From NCBI GenBank assembly GCA_030612945.1, contig JAUWMY010000174.1, positions 1 through 6,036 of the forward strand: 6,036 nucleotides of DNA, given 5' to 3'. The notes under the pieces were generated by a model. That model worked only from the letters and a program-made list of their open reading frames with translations, was not told the origin of the DNA and did not search any database. This DNA comes from Desulfobacteraceae bacterium. GTDB taxonomy: Bacteria > Desulfobacterota > DSM-4660 > Desulfatiglandales > Desulfatiglandaceae. Shown in pieces: positions 1-5,672 of the stretch. Positions within the stretch are counted from its first letter, which is position 1. Every line of letters begins with the position of its first letter. Made by a program: the position numbers and the translations under genes.

Positions 1-486
1 GGTGTCCCCGAAGAGTTTACCGTTTGGTACCATAATTTTGACATTATCCGGTGTAGCCAGCACAGTGGTAAAGAGCTGAATATCTTTAACCGTACCAGCC
101 ACTCCTGCCCCATCGATGAAATCTCCCACTTTAAAGGGGCGGAGCACAAGGATAAGGACGCCCGCAGCAAAGTTGGCCAAAGACCCTTGCAGGGCAAAAC
201 CAATGGCAAAACCCGCCGCGCCAAGGATGGCCACGAAGGATGCGGTCTGGATGCCGAATTTCGCCAAAGCGGCGAGCACCGCAAAGATTAAAATCAGGAA
301 ATATATCATACTCCCAACGAACGAGACTACCGCAGGATCTGTCTTGGATTTCTCCAGCACCTTTTTCACAACATTTCGCCCAATACCGGCAGCAATACGT
401 CCGAGAATCAGAATTATAATTGCACCGATGACCTTTATCCCGTATGTGGTTATAAAAACTGTCAATTGATTCGCAACATTATCCAT
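1..486 (-). CDS. mscS: MscS-family small-conductance mechanosensitive channel, N-terminal part (C-terminus beyond window)
   Basis: This is an inner-membrane channel that opens under membrane tension and releases solutes during hypo-osmotic shock. Reading the complement from the ATG at 486-484 gives 162 codons with no stop before the window edge. E. coli MscS has 286 residues, so most of the beta domain and all of the cytoplasmic cage lie outside. Hydrophobic segments lie at about residues 10-35 and 58-77. The pore helix TM3 at about 79-116 carries the family signature: GIQTAS, LGAAGFAIGFALQGSL (89-103) and NFAAGVL, followed by RPFKVGDFID. The Gln-Gly pair at 100-101 and Gly109 match the TM3 hinge and packing glycines of E. 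coli MscS. PNGKL at 154-158 is the usual beta-domain motif. A GGGAGG ribosome site sits about 5 bases before the ATG, which fixes the start. Family assignment is very secure; which MscS paralogue it is cannot be told. Confidence 0.95.
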   Translation of the reverse strand, partial: MDNVANQLTVFITTYGIKVIGAIIILILGRIAAGIGRNVVKKVLEKSKTDPAVVSFVGSMIYFLILIFAVLAALAKFGIQTASFVAILGAAGFAIGFALQGSLANFAAGVLILVLRPFKVGDFIDGAGVAGTVKDIQLFTTVLATPDNVKIMVPNGKLFGDT

Positions 487-530
487 TTTTTCCTCCCTTT
501 ACCTTTTTGTAGTTTAAGTGTTAAAGTTTC

Positions 531-768
531 GTAACTCAGGTTCAAAGTTCAATGGTTCACGGTTCAAGGTTAACTGATGAAAACTGCACGGTTTTGAGAT
601 ATCGAGGGGTGGCACATTGCGCGTAACTGCTGCCGTTCATAGGTTCATCAACTATGTCAAGAAATATGAAAAATGCGACCCCGCCGCTCGAAGATGCCGC
701 TTGCAGTGCGGTGAGGCGAAATCCCGCTTTCAGCGGGAAACTGTGAACCTGACAACCTGAATAGTTAC
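531..768. repeat. Candidate small non-autonomous element with imperfect terminal inverted repeats
   Basis: The left end begins GTAACTCAGGTT and runs on with four GGTTCA/AGTTCA iterations (539-566). The complement of the right end (768 back to about 738) begins GTAACTATTCAGGTT and continues to GGTTCACAGTT. Both ends thus share GTAACT, CAGGTT and GGTTCAC-GTT in the same order, with small indels. Just inside the right end is a hairpin at 722-738 with a perfect 7-bp stem (TCCCGCT/AGCGGGA) and a 3-base loop. The interior has no recognisable protein. This resembles a MITE or other dispersed element, but no target-site duplication is evident and the ends are only partly matched, so it may be a chance arrangement of GTTCA simple repeats. 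Confidence 0.35.
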
Positions 769-906
769 AAAGTTTCCTTATATTAATGCACACGATTTGT
801 ATGTCAATGAAGTTGAAGGAAAAAATTGGTAAGTTCTCAAAAAAGTTCGGGCGCTCACAACCGGATTAATGCCTTGATCGGAATTACAATAGCTGTATAG
901 CCTTTC

Positions 907-952
907 GGAGTTTAGGCGTGAGCCTTTTATAAAATCCTCACGGATAAACTCC
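907..952. repeat. 46-bp imperfect palindrome built of two hairpin half-units
   Basis: On the complement, 8-base outer arms GGAGTTTA and TAAACTCC are perfectly complementary. The next 10 bases of each arm share a central CGTGAG/CTCACG core, and the centre TTTTATAAAA is a perfect palindrome. Each half also forms its own small hairpin: ATCC-GTGA-GGAT in one half and AGGC-TCAC-GCCT in the other. The same half-units recur at 1048-1071 and 1169-1192 (right half, 22 of 24 bases) and at 1199-1222 (left half, 21 of 24 bases), which makes this an inverted member of a local repeat family. Function is unknown. It could extrude as a cruciform or form structured RNA. Confidence 0.6.
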
Positions 953-970
953 ACCTGAACTTTTTGAGAT

Positions 971-987
971 GTTACAAAAATTGTAAC
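971..987. promoter_or_regulatory. GTTACAA-AAA-TTGTAAC palindrome, possible operator
   Basis: Perfect 7-bp arms flank a 3-base AAA spacer. Further half-sites with the same 7 bases occur at 764-770 (GTTACAA) and 1020-1026 (TTGTAAC). A regulator binding site is an inference from symmetry and recurrence only. One half-site also overlaps the right end of the candidate element at 531-768, so the motif may belong to repeats instead. Confidence 0.25.
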
Positions 988-1041
988 TAACGTCTCGGAA
1001 TATGTGCAATTTGGTGAAATTGTAACAGCTCAATATGCTGG

Positions 1042-1088
1042 GGCAGCATAAAAGGCTTACGCCTAAATTCCTTACCCGGAGTTTACCC
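1042..1088 (+). repeat. 47-bp direct repeat, copy 1
   Basis: It runs from GGCAGCATAAAAGGC to GGAGTTTACCC and matches copy 2 at 1163-1209 in 46 of 47 positions; the difference is C versus T near position 37 of the repeat. It contains the hairpin AGGC-TTAC-GCCT, whose complement has a GTAA loop. The segment 1048-1071 equals the right half of the palindrome at 907-952. Confidence 0.85.
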
Positions 1089-1162
1089 CTGGCCCAGAAC
1101 TGACTTTCCGAGGATAGTTTTATGATCTGGACCTCCAAAGCTTTGCAACGTAAATGCCCTGT

Positions 1163-1222
1163 GGCAGCATAAAAGGCTTACGCCTAAATTCCTTACCTGG
1201 AGTTTACCCGTAAGGGTTTTAT
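1163..1222 (+). repeat. 47-bp direct repeat, copy 2, with its extra hairpin
   Basis: The 47-bp core (1163-1209) is near-identical to copy 1. Beyond it this copy keeps a full left half-unit (1199-1222) that includes the hairpin ACCC-GTAA-GGGT at about 1206-1217 followed by TTTTAT. Copy 1 diverges after ACCC. The repeat ends about 55 bases before the lipid-kinase start codon, so it lies in that gene's probable promoter or 5' leader. Confidence 0.8.
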
Positions 1223-1276
1223 TCACAGGATATTGAGCAAATCCGTGAAATTACAGGGATTTGATTTATTACCAAA

Positions 1277-2143
1277 ATGCGATATGCGATTATCACAAAT
1301 CCTGTGTCCGGCAAAATGACAGTCGATCAGAAGCGCGCTGCACTGGCAGAAGTCGCGGAGATTTTGGATGCGGAAATACACGGACTTGATACGATCAAAG
1401 CGAGCGATCTTGCTGAATGTGCGCAGTATTTTGCCACCCGTTGCGACGTGCTTGTAACGGCCGGGGGCGACGGGACCCTTTCTGACATCATCAATTCCAT
1501 TGATACTGCCCGGACACCAATTGCCTTTCTCCCTCTGGGCACAGGTAACGCGATGATGCACGCCCTTAAATACAGGGGGGGGCTGGCTGATGTTGCAAGG
1601 CGCATCAGAGACGGCGTAGTACGTGAATACGATCTGATTAACTGCGACGAAAAGAGGCGTGCGTTTATGGCATCAATAGGCATCGAAGGCTCGATCATCC
1701 GGCTCCGGGACCAATACCTCCTGCAAGGCGACGTTGGTTTCAAGGCTTATTTCAGGGCCGTTTTTAACTCCTATTTCAGAGAATATAAACGCGCAACCGG
1801 CAAGATTACTGTAGATGATGTGACATTCGAGGTGAAGAATCTGTTGAGCCTGGTGGTAACCAAGCAGCCGTACTACGGCTTTGGAATGAATGTTGTACCG
1901 GGAGCCCGATTAGATGACCGGCAACTTCATATCCTGTGTATCAATTCCGGGCTGTTTCAATCTGTAATTGGAGCGGTAACTTCGTTTACCATTGGCAATT
2001 GCATTGGCCAATACCGAACCGGCCGGCAACTGACTGTAAACCTGGAACGGCCGCTTGTATTGCAAATTGACGGGAACGATGCCTGGGAAGCTGACGCGTT
2101 TACGTTCAAAGTCCTCCCAAATGCCCTTAAGATCAAATGCTAA
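1277..2143 (+). CDS. Diacylglycerol kinase / YegS-LCB5 family lipid kinase
   Basis: The family uses ATP to phosphorylate a lipid hydroxyl (diacylglycerol, sphingoid base or similar) at the cytoplasmic face of the membrane. The 288-residue protein is of usual length. The N-terminal catalytic domain has NPVSGK at 8-13, the nucleotide-binding GGDGT at 63-67, and PLGTGNAM at 86-93. The C-terminal beta-rich domain ends with QIDGNDAW near 264-271, where many relatives have a D-G-E motif; here Asn replaces the acidic residue. An in-frame TGA at 1262-1264 leaves ATG 1277 as the only ATG start. No good ribosome site precedes it, since AGGGA at 1255-1259 is about 17 bases away, so translation may be weak or the mRNA close to leaderless. 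It stands alone: the upstream spacer is repetitive and the next gene converges on it. The lipid substrate cannot be told from sequence. Confidence 0.92.
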   Translation: MRYAIITNPVSGKMTVDQKRAALAEVAEILDAEIHGLDTIKASDLAECAQYFATRCDVLVTAGGDGTLSDIINSIDTARTPIAFLPLGTGNAMMHALKYRGGLADVARRIRDGVVREYDLINCDEKRRAFMASIGIEGSIIRLRDQYLLQGDVGFKAYFRAVFNSYFREYKRATGKITVDDVTFEVKNLLSLVVTKQPYYGFGMNVVPGARLDDRQLHILCINSGLFQSVIGAVTSFTIGNCIGQYRTGRQLTVNLERPLVLQIDGNDAWEADAFTFKVLPNALKIKC

Positions 2144-2190
2144 GGGTTCAGGTTCATTTATGCCATACGAGGCTGTTTTGAAAAAAAGAT

Positions 2191-2260
2191 GAACGTCGAA
2201 CATCGAACATCGAACGTCCAACATCGAATAAAAAAACCAATGTCGAACTTTGAATGACAA
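2191..2260 (+). repeat. ATCGAAC-type short tandem repeat ('FDVRCSM' repeat), left copy
   Basis: Iterations of GAACATC/GAACGTC follow one another, then A7 and a second GTCGAAC group. Positions 2198-2218 are a perfect 21-base reverse complement of 2442-2462. In translation the repeat reads FDVRCSMFDV, a familiar source of spurious proteins in Desulfobacterota genomes. The open frames crossing it are therefore not treated as genes. Confidence 0.8.
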
Positions 2261-2324
2261 TTTCCTTTTCTTTTCAGCCGTTTTGATACTCGTCACAGAT
2301 ATCGAACTTAGTTCGGTTCGCTCA

Positions 2325-2342
2325 TCCCGCCTATCGGCGGGA
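2325..2342. repeat. TCCCGCC-TATC-GGCGGGA hairpin
   Basis: A perfect 7-bp GC-rich stem has a 4-base TATC loop. It is followed by GAAAAA on the plus strand and lacks a T-tract on either side, so it is more like a dispersed hairpin repeat than a terminator. A related TCCCGCT hairpin sits at 722-738. Confidence 0.5.
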
Positions 2343-2398
2343 GAAAAATGCAATAGTGGAATGATGGAATATTGGGTTTCTTAAGCAGCCTGTCTTCA

Positions 2399-2429
2399 AG
2401 ATGATACGCTTGCTTCGTCATCTTTTTTT
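2399..2429 (+). terminator. Possible rho-independent terminator downstream of the lipid kinase
   Basis: AGATGA (2399-2404) pairs with TCATCT (2418-2423). The stem can extend by two CG pairs across a TA bulge, leaving a CTTGCTT loop, and a run of seven T (2423-2429) follows directly. The stem is weak and about 255 bases past the kinase stop, so the call is tentative. The T-run merges into the right-hand FDVRCSM repeat. Confidence 0.3.
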
Positions 2430-2474
2430 CATTCGTCATTCGACGTTCGATGTTCGATGTTCATTTTTTTTATT
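2430..2474 (-). repeat. FDVRCSM repeat, right copy, inverted relative to 2191-2260
   Basis: This is GTTCGATGTTCGAT on the plus strand, the reverse complement of the left copy, with 21 consecutive bases identical (2442-2462). It is bounded by T-runs on both sides, mirroring the A-runs that bound the left copy. The two copies are about 220 bases apart and could pair in a converging transcript. Confidence 0.8.
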
Positions 2475-2575
2475 CCGTCCTGGGCAAAAACAACTTAGCG
2501 CTTACTGGGGTCTTCAAACAGACTCGATCGTGGGCGGAAATGATTTGCAGATCATATATTCACGTGGTTGCCATG

Positions 2576-3289
2576 TCATATGGAAAAAACACCAGACTCG
2601 ATCATCGGTGGATCTTCCACGTCTATGGTATGGACGATATACTTACACATCCGTTTTTTCATCTCGCCGATTACCTCTCTCCGCTTGTTCAAGCTTTTTG
2701 CAAAAGACAGGGCCTCACTCATCAAGTCATCCATATGACAGGTCTTCATGACTATGTGATGCGCTTCGCATTCCTAGGCTGTGGCCCGTTTTCCGGTATA
2801 CTGCATTTCTTCAAACTTGTACATAGGGATGGCTTTTTCGATGATGGCAATCATGCCGGGAAGAAAAGGAATGCCAAGGTCTACCTCCGGGAAGGAAAAA
2901 AAGCCTCGGTCAGAACGCATAAAGCGAAAGTCAAAGGCACAGCTCATGATGGCTCCACCAGCGAACACATGGCCTGATATCGCGGCGATGGTGGGCATTG
3001 GATAAATGAGAATCCGCTTGAAAAGTCTCATCATCGTATATAAAAATGTCTTTGTGGTCTCCGTATCATTTTTCTGAATAAAAGGCGCCAGCCAGTCCAG
3101 GTCAATCCCGTTACAGAAGATTTTTTCATGGGATGAGGTAACAATTAGTGAATTGGCATCTGTATTATTTTCCACCTCATCTAAGACCGTGAGAAAGTAC
3201 TCTAAAAATGCAAGATTGAACCGGTTTTCACCATCGTTCATGGTGACAATGGCTACATTCTCATCCAGCGTGTATTCTATAATTGCCAC
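2576..3289 (-). CDS. Enoyl-CoA hydratase/isomerase (crotonase-fold) protein with an in-frame TAG at codon 172
   Basis: Crotonase-fold enzymes act on acyl-CoA thioesters; the sequence most resembles delta3-delta2-enoyl-CoA isomerases. FCNGIDL (58-64) and GHVFAGGA (106-113) give the two oxyanion-hole segments. PEVDLG (134-139) places Glu135 where these isomerases keep the catalytic acid. Up to the TAG at 2776-2774 the product has 171 residues, short for a family usually near 230-260. The same frame continues for 65 more codons to TGA at 2578-2576. That tail begins ECEAHHIVMKTCHMDDLM and continues through EALSFAKSL, like a normal crotonase C-terminus; with it the total is 237. The TAG falls after ATA, in the A-x-E-A stretch where relatives often have Glu, so one base change from GAG could explain it. 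The start is GTG at 3289-3287 with GGAGG 11 bases upstream, inside the end of the lipoprotein gene. It may be a recent pseudogene, a sequencing error, or a pyrrolysine codon. Confidence 0.85.
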
Positions 3290-3295
3290 CCTCTA

Positions 3296-3763
3296 TTACT
3301 CCTCCAGCCTTGATCTTTTCATAGTATATTTCCCGGTTGATGGCCCCAGTGAATGTAATGCCCTCCATGTACCTGAGCCCTGCGACTTAATAATGGTCCC
3401 ACTCATGCTTCCACTAACATAGGAGGGCCCTTCAGCCATTTCAGAGTGACCGCTGAAGCTTATTTTAAAAATATCTTTCTCGATTCTCCCCTCAAATTTA
3501 TAGTCTGCTTCTCCTGCTCCACCTTTATGATCTTTAATTTTTCCGTAAAATTTTCCTGCAATAGCATAAATGTCATTTTCAATTTTAGTTCGTTTTATTA
3601 GCATATTAAGGTTCCCTTGAGTGCCACCAGTTAACTGTAGTTCCCAAATTTCGACTTCGGGATCCCCAGGATCAATCTGCTCCCCATGCGCACAAGAAAA
3701 AAGGTAACTCAGTGCGAATACCAACAAAAGTCCTAATTTAGACCTTGAATTTAAACTGGTCAT
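3296..3763 (-). CDS. Small predicted lipoprotein of unknown function
   Basis: I do not recognise the family. From ATG 3763-3761 the protein has 155 residues. A charged N-terminus (NSRSK) leads into a hydrophobic stretch (10-22), then LFSC with Cys24 as the likely lipidated residue, so the mature protein should be anchored to a membrane facing the periplasm. The remainder alternates polar and hydrophobic residues (ADYKFEGRIEKDIFKISFSG, then VSGSMSGTI), suggesting a small beta-barrel or sandwich. AAGAGG about 6 bases upstream supports this start. The frame stays open another 45 codons to an ATG at 3898, but that would bury the signal peptide and has no good ribosome site. It ends in LEE-TAA, 6 bp before the crotonase start, so the two are probably co-transcribed. 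It is more AT-rich than its neighbours. Confidence 0.65.
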   Translation of the reverse strand: MTSLNSRSKLGLLLVFALSYLFSCAHGEQIDPGDPEVEIWELQLTGGTQGNLNMLIKRTKIENDIYAIAGKFYGKIKDHKGGAGEADYKFEGRIEKDIFKISFSGHSEMAEGPSYVSGSMSGTIIKSQGSGTWRALHSLGPSTGKYTMKRSRLEE

Positions 3764-4017
3764 GATGTGCCTCTTAATAGAAAGGTTGCAAACGCTTTTT
3801 CCCATGCTGCCGAGAATAAAACAGGTGTTGGTATTATTGGCTTCCACATTTTCAGTTACCTTCTTGGTCACGGTTGTGATTGTTTCCCTTAATACCATTA
3901 TCTTGCCGATCTAACAAGGTTTCTTTAAAATCTTCTTTATTAAAAAGACGCCAATTGGGATTTTAGGGTGTTATGGGTTTTTCAAAAGGGAAATGGATTT
4001 CATTAATTAATTTAAAC

Positions 4018-4047
4018 TTGACACAAAAACCCTCTCCCGCCTATATT
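4018..4047 (+). promoter_or_regulatory. Sigma70-like promoter for the ABC transporter operon
   Basis: A perfect TTGACA (4018-4023) is followed after 18 bases by TATATT (4042-4047), 5 of 6 to TATAAT, in AT-rich surroundings with several T/A-rich tracts upstream. Transcription would begin near 4054, giving a leader of roughly 260 bases. The distance from the start codon is the main reason for caution. Confidence 0.5.
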
Positions 4048-4300
4048 AATAAAGTATAAAAGTTAATTCCGCTTAATAACATTTTAGGCTTTTTCTAATT
4101 TCCTGTCTTTTTTTAACTTTAAGCAAATCAAATCTAGTACTATGCGCTATTCATACTAAATAAGGCCAAGAAAAATACTTAATGGTAAGGATAAATAGTA
4201 ATAGAATTCTCTTTCCTATTTAAGCAGAAAACCCAGCAATAAGGCCTAAAATGACCTCTTTCACTATGAACTTTCAAATTTAAACCCTTAACCCTAAACA

Positions 4301-4306
4301 AAGGAG
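4301..4306 (+). promoter_or_regulatory. Ribosome binding site of the substrate-binding protein
   Basis: AAGGAG lies 8 bases before ATG 4315. It is the best ribosome site in the window and fits the high expression expected of a periplasmic binding protein. Confidence 0.85.
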
Positions 4307-4314
4307 ATAAAGAC

Positions 4315-5586
4315 ATGAAAGCAAAATTTTTTGTAGGTTTTGTAGTCTTGTTGGTGGCGGCCCTGTTTATTTTTCCTACGAACAGAGCATTGGCTGAAAA
4401 GCCCATCATCCTTGGTTGTCCTCTGTCAACCGCATTTCTCTATGGTTGGGATGCGGAAAGGGCAATCACCCTGGCTGTTGAGGAAATTAACGCCAAAGGG
4501 GGTGTCAATGTTGGAGGCAAAAAGCGCCCCTTCAAAGTAGAGGTGATTGATACTCGGGACCTGGAACCGGGCGTTCCCGTTAGTGAAGCCCTGCTGGCGG
4601 TGGAAAAGCTCATTTTGGACAAAAAGGCCGATTTCATCCTGGGCGGACCGGTTCGCTCCGAGGCGGCCCTAGCGGCCATGTCGCTTCTATCCAAGTATAA
4701 GAAGATATCAATTCTTAGCACAGGTGTATTGACTCCCAAATATCATGCCATGGTGGCCAAGCAGTATGACAAATATAAATACTGCTTTCGCATTCATGGT
4801 GAAGCTAAGCAGCTTGTGGGTGAGATGTTTGCTAACTTCGCCGAATTGAAAGAAAAATACGGATTCAACAACTTGTTCATCATTGCCCAGGACGTCTCTC
4901 ACGCGCGGGGTGCGGCCAACGTAATGAACAAAGTGGCTCTCAAAAAGGGCTGGAATGTGACCGGCGTGGAGATTTACCCCACCGGTGCCAGCGATTTTTC
5001 CATGGGTTTGCTCAAAGCCAGAAAGACCAAATCGGAAATCATCAATATCTGGATGGATATGCCTGAGAGCTCAATTCTTCTGAAACAGTGGTATGACATG
5101 AAGATCCCCGCTCTTCCCTTTGGTTCCACCCTTGCTGCGGCCGAACAACCGGGCTTCTGGAAGGCCACGGAAGGAAAGGGAGAATACACCCTTTGCAATG
5201 TGGTCAATGCAGGCAATGCACCCTCAAATGCAACGCCTTGGACCATGAAGTTCTATGATGCGTATACCAAAAGGTGGAACGTTGAACCTGAAGGGCTGGG
5301 CTGTTCCAGTAGTTATATGGCGGTCTATGTCCTGAGGGATGCAATTGAGCGCGCCGGTGCCCTGGATTCTGACAAGGTCGTTGCTGAGTTGGAAAAGACA
5401 GATGTCATGGGTGTTTACGGTAGGCTCAGATTTGATCCAAAAAGCCATCAGGTTATTCCAAGCCTGGACCCAAAAGAGGGCGCTGTTGGCACCATTCTGC
5501 AATGGCAGGCGGGTAAAAGGGTTGTGGTCTTTCCCAAGAGTATTGCCACAGGCACTATCAAACTGCCTCCCTGGATGAAAAAGTAG
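4315..5586 (+). CDS. Branched-chain amino acid-type ABC transporter substrate-binding protein (LivK-like, Peripla_BP_6 class)
   Basis: This periplasmic receptor delivers a ligand to the LivHM-type permease encoded next door. The 423-residue precursor starts with a classical signal peptide: MKAK, a hydrophobic core (about 5-21), then RALA with cleavage expected after Ala27. The mature protein begins with the family's first-lobe pattern: IILGCPLS, YGWDAERAITLAVEEINAKG and VIDTRD. GGPVRSEAAL and ISILSTGV follow where members contact ligand, and a second lobe includes NLFIIAQDVSHARG. It is longer than E. coli LivK (about 369) but within the range of the HAAT family, whose members bind amino acids, amides, urea or aromatic acids. 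The ligand is therefore open. AAGGAG ahead of ATG 4315 fixes the start. The gene ends with TAG, 109 bases before the permease, with a strong hairpin between. Confidence 0.93.
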   Translation: MKAKFFVGFVVLLVAALFIFPTNRALAEKPIILGCPLSTAFLYGWDAERAITLAVEEINAKGGVNVGGKKRPFKVEVIDTRDLEPGVPVSEALLAVEKLILDKKADFILGGPVRSEAALAAMSLLSKYKKISILSTGVLTPKYHAMVAKQYDKYKYCFRIHGEAKQLVGEMFANFAELKEKYGFNNLFIIAQDVSHARGAANVMNKVALKKGWNVTGVEIYPTGASDFSMGLLKARKTKSEIINIWMDMPESSILLKQWYDMKIPALPFGSTLAAAEQPGFWKATEGKGEYTLCNVVNAGNAPSNATPWTMKFYDAYTKRWNVEPEGLGCSSSYMAVYVLRDAIERAGALDSDKVVAELEKTDVMGVYGRLRFDPKSHQVIPSLDPKEGAVGTILQWQAGKRVVVFPKSIATGTIKLPPWMKK

Positions 5587-5601
5587 TATTCTATGTTTGT
5601 G

Positions 5602-5672
5602 TTCCGGGTTGCGCGTTCGAAGGGTCCGTCACCAGCGAGGCGCAGCCCGGAATGTTTATTTTTTAACTTTTT
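5602..5672 (+). terminator. Intercistronic hairpin with T-tract (terminator or attenuator)
   Basis: TTCCGGGTTGCGC (5602-5614) pairs with GCGCAGCCCGGAA (5640-5652): 13 pairs including one G-T wobble, with a 25-base loop. TGTTTATTTTTTAAC and TTTTTT follow. Its place between binding protein and permease fits the common pattern in which part of the transcripts stop here, so the binding protein is made in excess, or the 3' end of its mRNA is protected. Confidence 0.75.

Larger units (their letters stand above)
487..1276. other. Repeat-rich non-coding spacer between the MscS gene and the lipid kinase
   Basis: No convincing gene was found in these 790 bases. The open frames of 66-112 codons on the minus strand have no family resemblance and run through repeats or the antisense of the kinase start. 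The spacer holds a candidate 238-bp inverted-repeat element (531-768), a 46-bp imperfect palindrome (907-952), a GTTACAA palindrome (971-987) and two direct repeats (1042-1088 and 1163-1209). The MscS gene points left and the kinase points right, so promoters for both should lie here. I could not pick a clear sigma70 pair for either. Confidence 0.7.
3764..4314. other. AT-rich divergent spacer
   Basis: This spacer separates the minus-strand lipoprotein unit from the plus-strand transporter operon. The lowest-GC DNA of the window lies here. It contains a good rightward promoter at 4018-4047 and a predicted leader of about 260 bases before the binding-protein start. A 10-base inverted pair, CATTTTAGGC (4080-4089) and GCCTAAAATG (4244-4253), lies within that leader. 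The left part (3764-3898) is open in the lipoprotein frame but is not believed to be translated. No RNA gene or known riboswitch was recognised. Confidence 0.6.

Noticed and set aside
116..469. 117-codon open frame on the plus strand
   Set aside because: It is antisense to the MscS reading frame, which has a full family signature; the plus-strand product is basic and low in information.
557..793. 78-codon minus-strand open frame
   Set aside because: It spans most of the candidate inverted-repeat element and its end is made of the GTTCA simple repeat; no family features and no ribosome site recognised.
1042..1222. CRISPR-like reading of the direct repeats
   Set aside because: There are only two direct copies with a 74-base gap, a third relative in inverted orientation, and no cas genes in the window.
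1910..2353. 147-codon minus-strand open frame containing the FDVRCSM-type string
   Set aside because: It overlaps the kinase 3' end antisense and its middle is the translated repeat, a typical spurious ORF.
2450..2977. 175-codon plus-strand open frame
   Set aside because: It starts inside the right-hand repeat (MFDVHFF) and runs antisense to the crotonase gene, whose motifs are clear.
2774..3289. Crotonase as a complete 171-residue protein ending at TAG
   Set aside because: It would lack the C-terminal helices normal for the fold, and the same frame continues with crotonase-like sequence for 65 codons.
3764..3898. Upstream start (ATG 3898) giving a 200-residue lipoprotein
   Set aside because: It would place the lipoprotein signal peptide 45 residues inside the protein and has no good ribosome site, whereas ATG 3763 has AAGAGG at the right distance.
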